This document shows, piece after piece, positions 46,901 to 48,859 of a stretch of 48,859 bases of DNA. The translations under genes were made by a program, and so were the position numbers. The DNA comes from Saccoglossus kowalevskii (Eukaryota > Hemichordata > Enteropneusta > Harrimaniidae), in assembly GCF_000003605.2 (NCBI RefSeq), contig NW_003135346.1, forward strand, positions 148,497-197,355, given 5' to 3'. Under the pieces are notes generated by a model. The model had not been told where the DNA came from. It ran no database searches and worked only from the letters and a program-made list of their open reading frames with translations. How positions within the stretch are numbered: position 1 is the first letter of the stretch; each line of letters starts with the position of its first letter.

Positions 46901-47323
46901 TACAGACGTGATCATTTTTCATACTTAGTATGAAAATATTGCAAAAATTGTCATTCATTTAAATGTTCTTTCATGGATCATTTACTATGGATTGCCTTGA
47001 TCTGATAATTTGCTCCGAACTATATTGCTGGTTTCATGTTATCATCATCCTCACAGAAACGGTGCTTTGCTTTGCTTTCTAACGTCGCCAAGATCTACAA
47101 ACATCTTCTGACTTATCACGAATTTATTCTTACATTCACGCTTTTGTCCTTGCTAATTATTTCAAATTGATTTCCAGTCACAGAAGTATATTCCTACTTT
47201 GATTTAATTACATTATATGTAGAAAATAATGATGTTGTACTTACTTGCACCTGATATTCCGCACATCAATAGGGCAATGGCAATAACAATACGTGTATAC
47301 ATCGTTGAGGCTCTACTCAGCAT
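43672..47323 (-). CDS. Secreted protein with a single VWD domain, four exons
   Basis: Exons 47323-47245, 46457-46191, 45011-44764 and 43971-43672 join in phases 1, 1 and 0 with good GT-AG sites, giving 297 residues. Residues 1-26 are a signal peptide (MYTRIVIAIALLMCGISGA core). Residues 27-115 form an unrecognised domain containing C38. Residues 116-293 form a von Willebrand factor D domain: GDPHLLTFDG at 121-130, C139 and C147 after FDYQGVC, GKPHKNMIAIND near 240-251, VCGLLGNADG at 258-267, ending FGKSWQ at 287-292. VWD domains mediate extracellular assembly in von Willebrand factor, mucins, BMPER and SCO-spondin. Here CGLC is CGLL, so the CXXC disulphide motif is missing. The ORF ends at Y297; without C8 or TIL modules it is short for the family, so further exons beyond 43679 are possible. 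Extracellular location is inferred. Confidence 0.88.
44764..45011 (-). CDS. VWD gene exon 3: first half of the VWD domain
   Basis: The acceptor TTTTATGCAG|GTGC completes a Cys codon with the T from exon 2. It encodes the GDPH signature and FDYQGVCAYILVQDC. The donor GAG|GTAAAG (phase 0) follows LLEDNTFE. The longer open frame around it (44626-45225) is intron on both sides. Confidence 0.9.
46191..46457 (-). CDS. VWD gene exon 2: unclassified N-terminal domain
   Basis: The acceptor TTTTGTTCATAG|GTGG and donor AAGT|GTAAGT are both phase 1. It encodes 89 residues: a GYSVYAFWDTCEAKQLRV start, alternating hydrophobic strands (ISAPVTIDLAIVAV), and YWTDANSPTPSKILRVDKC at the end. It is probably a small beta-rich domain; I cannot match it to a named family. 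Confidence 0.87.
47245..47323 (-). CDS. VWD gene exon 1: signal peptide
   Basis: Two candidate starts (Met1 at 47321-47323, Met8 at 47300-47302), with an in-frame TGA just upstream of Met1. The hydrophobic core IVIAIALLMCGISGA is a typical signal peptide. The donor GCAA|GTAAGTAC is near-consensus, phase 1. Confidence 0.88.
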
Positions 47324-48859
47324 CAGTCAGGACTTTCTCTCAACGAGGTAAACAAAATTGTGAATGTGTCACAATTACCGAATATACATTACCTTCGTTA
47401 ACATGTCACATTACAGTGATTGAACGCAGTAGGTGGGCGATATGTTACGGATGACCGTTCGGCTAACTGGGTGGAACACCGGACCCTGCGTCACTATACA
47501 AAACCAATAAGATTATAATGGAATATGGGGGCCCGTACGGGATACGCAACATTAATCAGCGAAGTATGTGTCATCCATATTACTGTATTTTTGATAAACC
47601 TGCATAACTAATTGGACCGGTCCAGTTTATTGAACAGATATTATAATTTGAATTTAGTTGACCTCGACTGTTTTTCAAAATCGAATAATACCATTGAATT
47701 ACACTTTCTCGACGCGATATTTAATATCATACATAACAATTCTTAAACTTAAACAATTGAAACCAGCGATCAGACGATGTTTAAAATAATGTGGAACATA
47801 TGGCAGTATTATTTTGAGGCGTTTAATTTCCACGAAAACATTTAATATGTTGTTGATTAGAAAGGGTGTGTAATATTTTATTGGACAACAGCCGTAACGG
47901 AAAACGATGTTCAATAAAATCATACACTATATCGGATTTAATGCGTATTATTTCCATAAATCCTACAATTGATTATTAGCTGATTTTATGATTATATTAA
48001 TCTGATGCCATATTCTACTGCTATTGACACGTTAATGTGTGTCACATTAGGGGTGGATACGTTCACGTTGGACTATATGTGAAAAGACATGGGCTGCATA
48101 TTTCATATTGTTCAAGAAACGCATGTGGCTACCAAATGAATACACATGTCTTACAATATGCAAATGTTCAATACATGCACTCAAACAGCTCACAGGCAAC
48201 TGGACAGTTACATTTCGGTTGACTCAGACGTTGTTACAATATATAGCACAATTTTTATCCAAGATATATCACTGATTTTGTGGCTCGCTATCACATGATT
48301 AAAATATGAAGCAAATGTGAAAAACGCAGACAGTTTCCCTCAATGTTGTACTAGAAACGTACTAACTGAACAGCCGCTATTTCAGATACAGAGTGCCATA
48401 CGACATACAAGTCTACACATTTTTTTTGAAATTATACCGACCGACGGCTCGGAAATAGAGAGAGCCTTTATCTGTAGTATATCAATTATTTATTAGGCAT
48501 TATGTGTGACATAACAGGGAACGGCGTCGGAGAATGATGTACATACTTGGTATATTTAGTTCGTAAGCCTAAATGTTTAAAATGAATACAAAAACAACAA
48601 AAACAAAATTATCTGATCATAACAACGTAGAAGGCGTGTGTTAACCAACAATTTCAGTTATGTGTGAGAAACCTCACGAATAGCACTGACTTCCTACTCA
48701 CAAATTTGACCGACTGGATTACCCCCCTGTTGATATAGATTCAGGCTCGTATTGCAGAGTAATTACATTGACTTATGTCATGTCTCTGGTGTTTTGAATC
48801 AGTGACAACATTTTATTTATCCCGAGTAGGCTATTCTGACACAGTAAGTTTCATACCGT
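47324..48859. other. Upstream region of the VWD gene, otherwise gene-free
   Basis: The first few hundred bases are the presumed promoter and 5' UTR of the minus-strand VWD gene; no TATA box can be placed confidently. Beyond about 47600 only short, uncharacterisable frames are seen. Confidence 0.35.

Overview
This 48.9 kb window is eukaryotic and most likely comes from a marine-type invertebrate animal. It is AT-rich and very gene-poor. Its genes are split by GT-AG introns, and it carries long AAAT microsatellites, several small non-autonomous DNA transposons with TTAA termini, and one 247-base assembly gap (35707-35953). I see no bacterial operons, no CRISPR array, no rRNA or tRNA gene that I can support, and no viral genes. 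The species cannot be named from the sequence alone; an animal with motile cilia and extracellular von Willebrand-type proteins fits the gene content.

Three protein-coding genes can be supported, all on the minus strand. (1) At 6749-8315 lies the large last coding exon of an unknown, mostly disordered protein. It is preceded by a 59-base intron with textbook donor, branch point and acceptor, and by a partial upstream exon ending at 8375. (2) At 30289-31799 lies a two-exon gene for a basic, charged protein of about 395 residues. It tentatively resembles the TEX33/CIMIP4 type of ciliary microtubule inner protein. (3) At 43672-47323 lies a four-exon gene for a secreted protein with a signal peptide, an unrecognised N-terminal domain of about 89 residues and one von Willebrand factor type D (VWD) domain. 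All three junctions of gene 3 keep the reading frame. A few weaker coding candidates (655-741, 3586-3789, 17870-18265, 29591-29668, 32466-32601) are listed with low confidence.

The rest is intergenic or possibly intronic DNA with recognisable structure. It includes at least three families of TTAA-bounded MITE-like elements (9975, 13111, 15479, 16839, 20022, 25564, plus solo or decayed ends at 23083, 29707 and 42650). There is also a foldback element with arms of about 150-170 bases (5090-5456, with a partial relative at 4063-4188), an exact 114-base tandem duplication (3012-3239), several minisatellites, a cluster of four CACGTG motifs next to an ATGATGGCGG start context (29528-29640), and several CTCF-like motifs near 13.9-14.1 kb and 28.2-28.6 kb.

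The three genes share a strand but show no sign of working together: distances are 15-25 kb and the predicted products act in different places (unknown, ciliary and secreted). The most unusual items are the unclassified N-terminal domain fused to the VWD domain, the novel disordered protein with its minimal intron, and the TTAA-MITE families.
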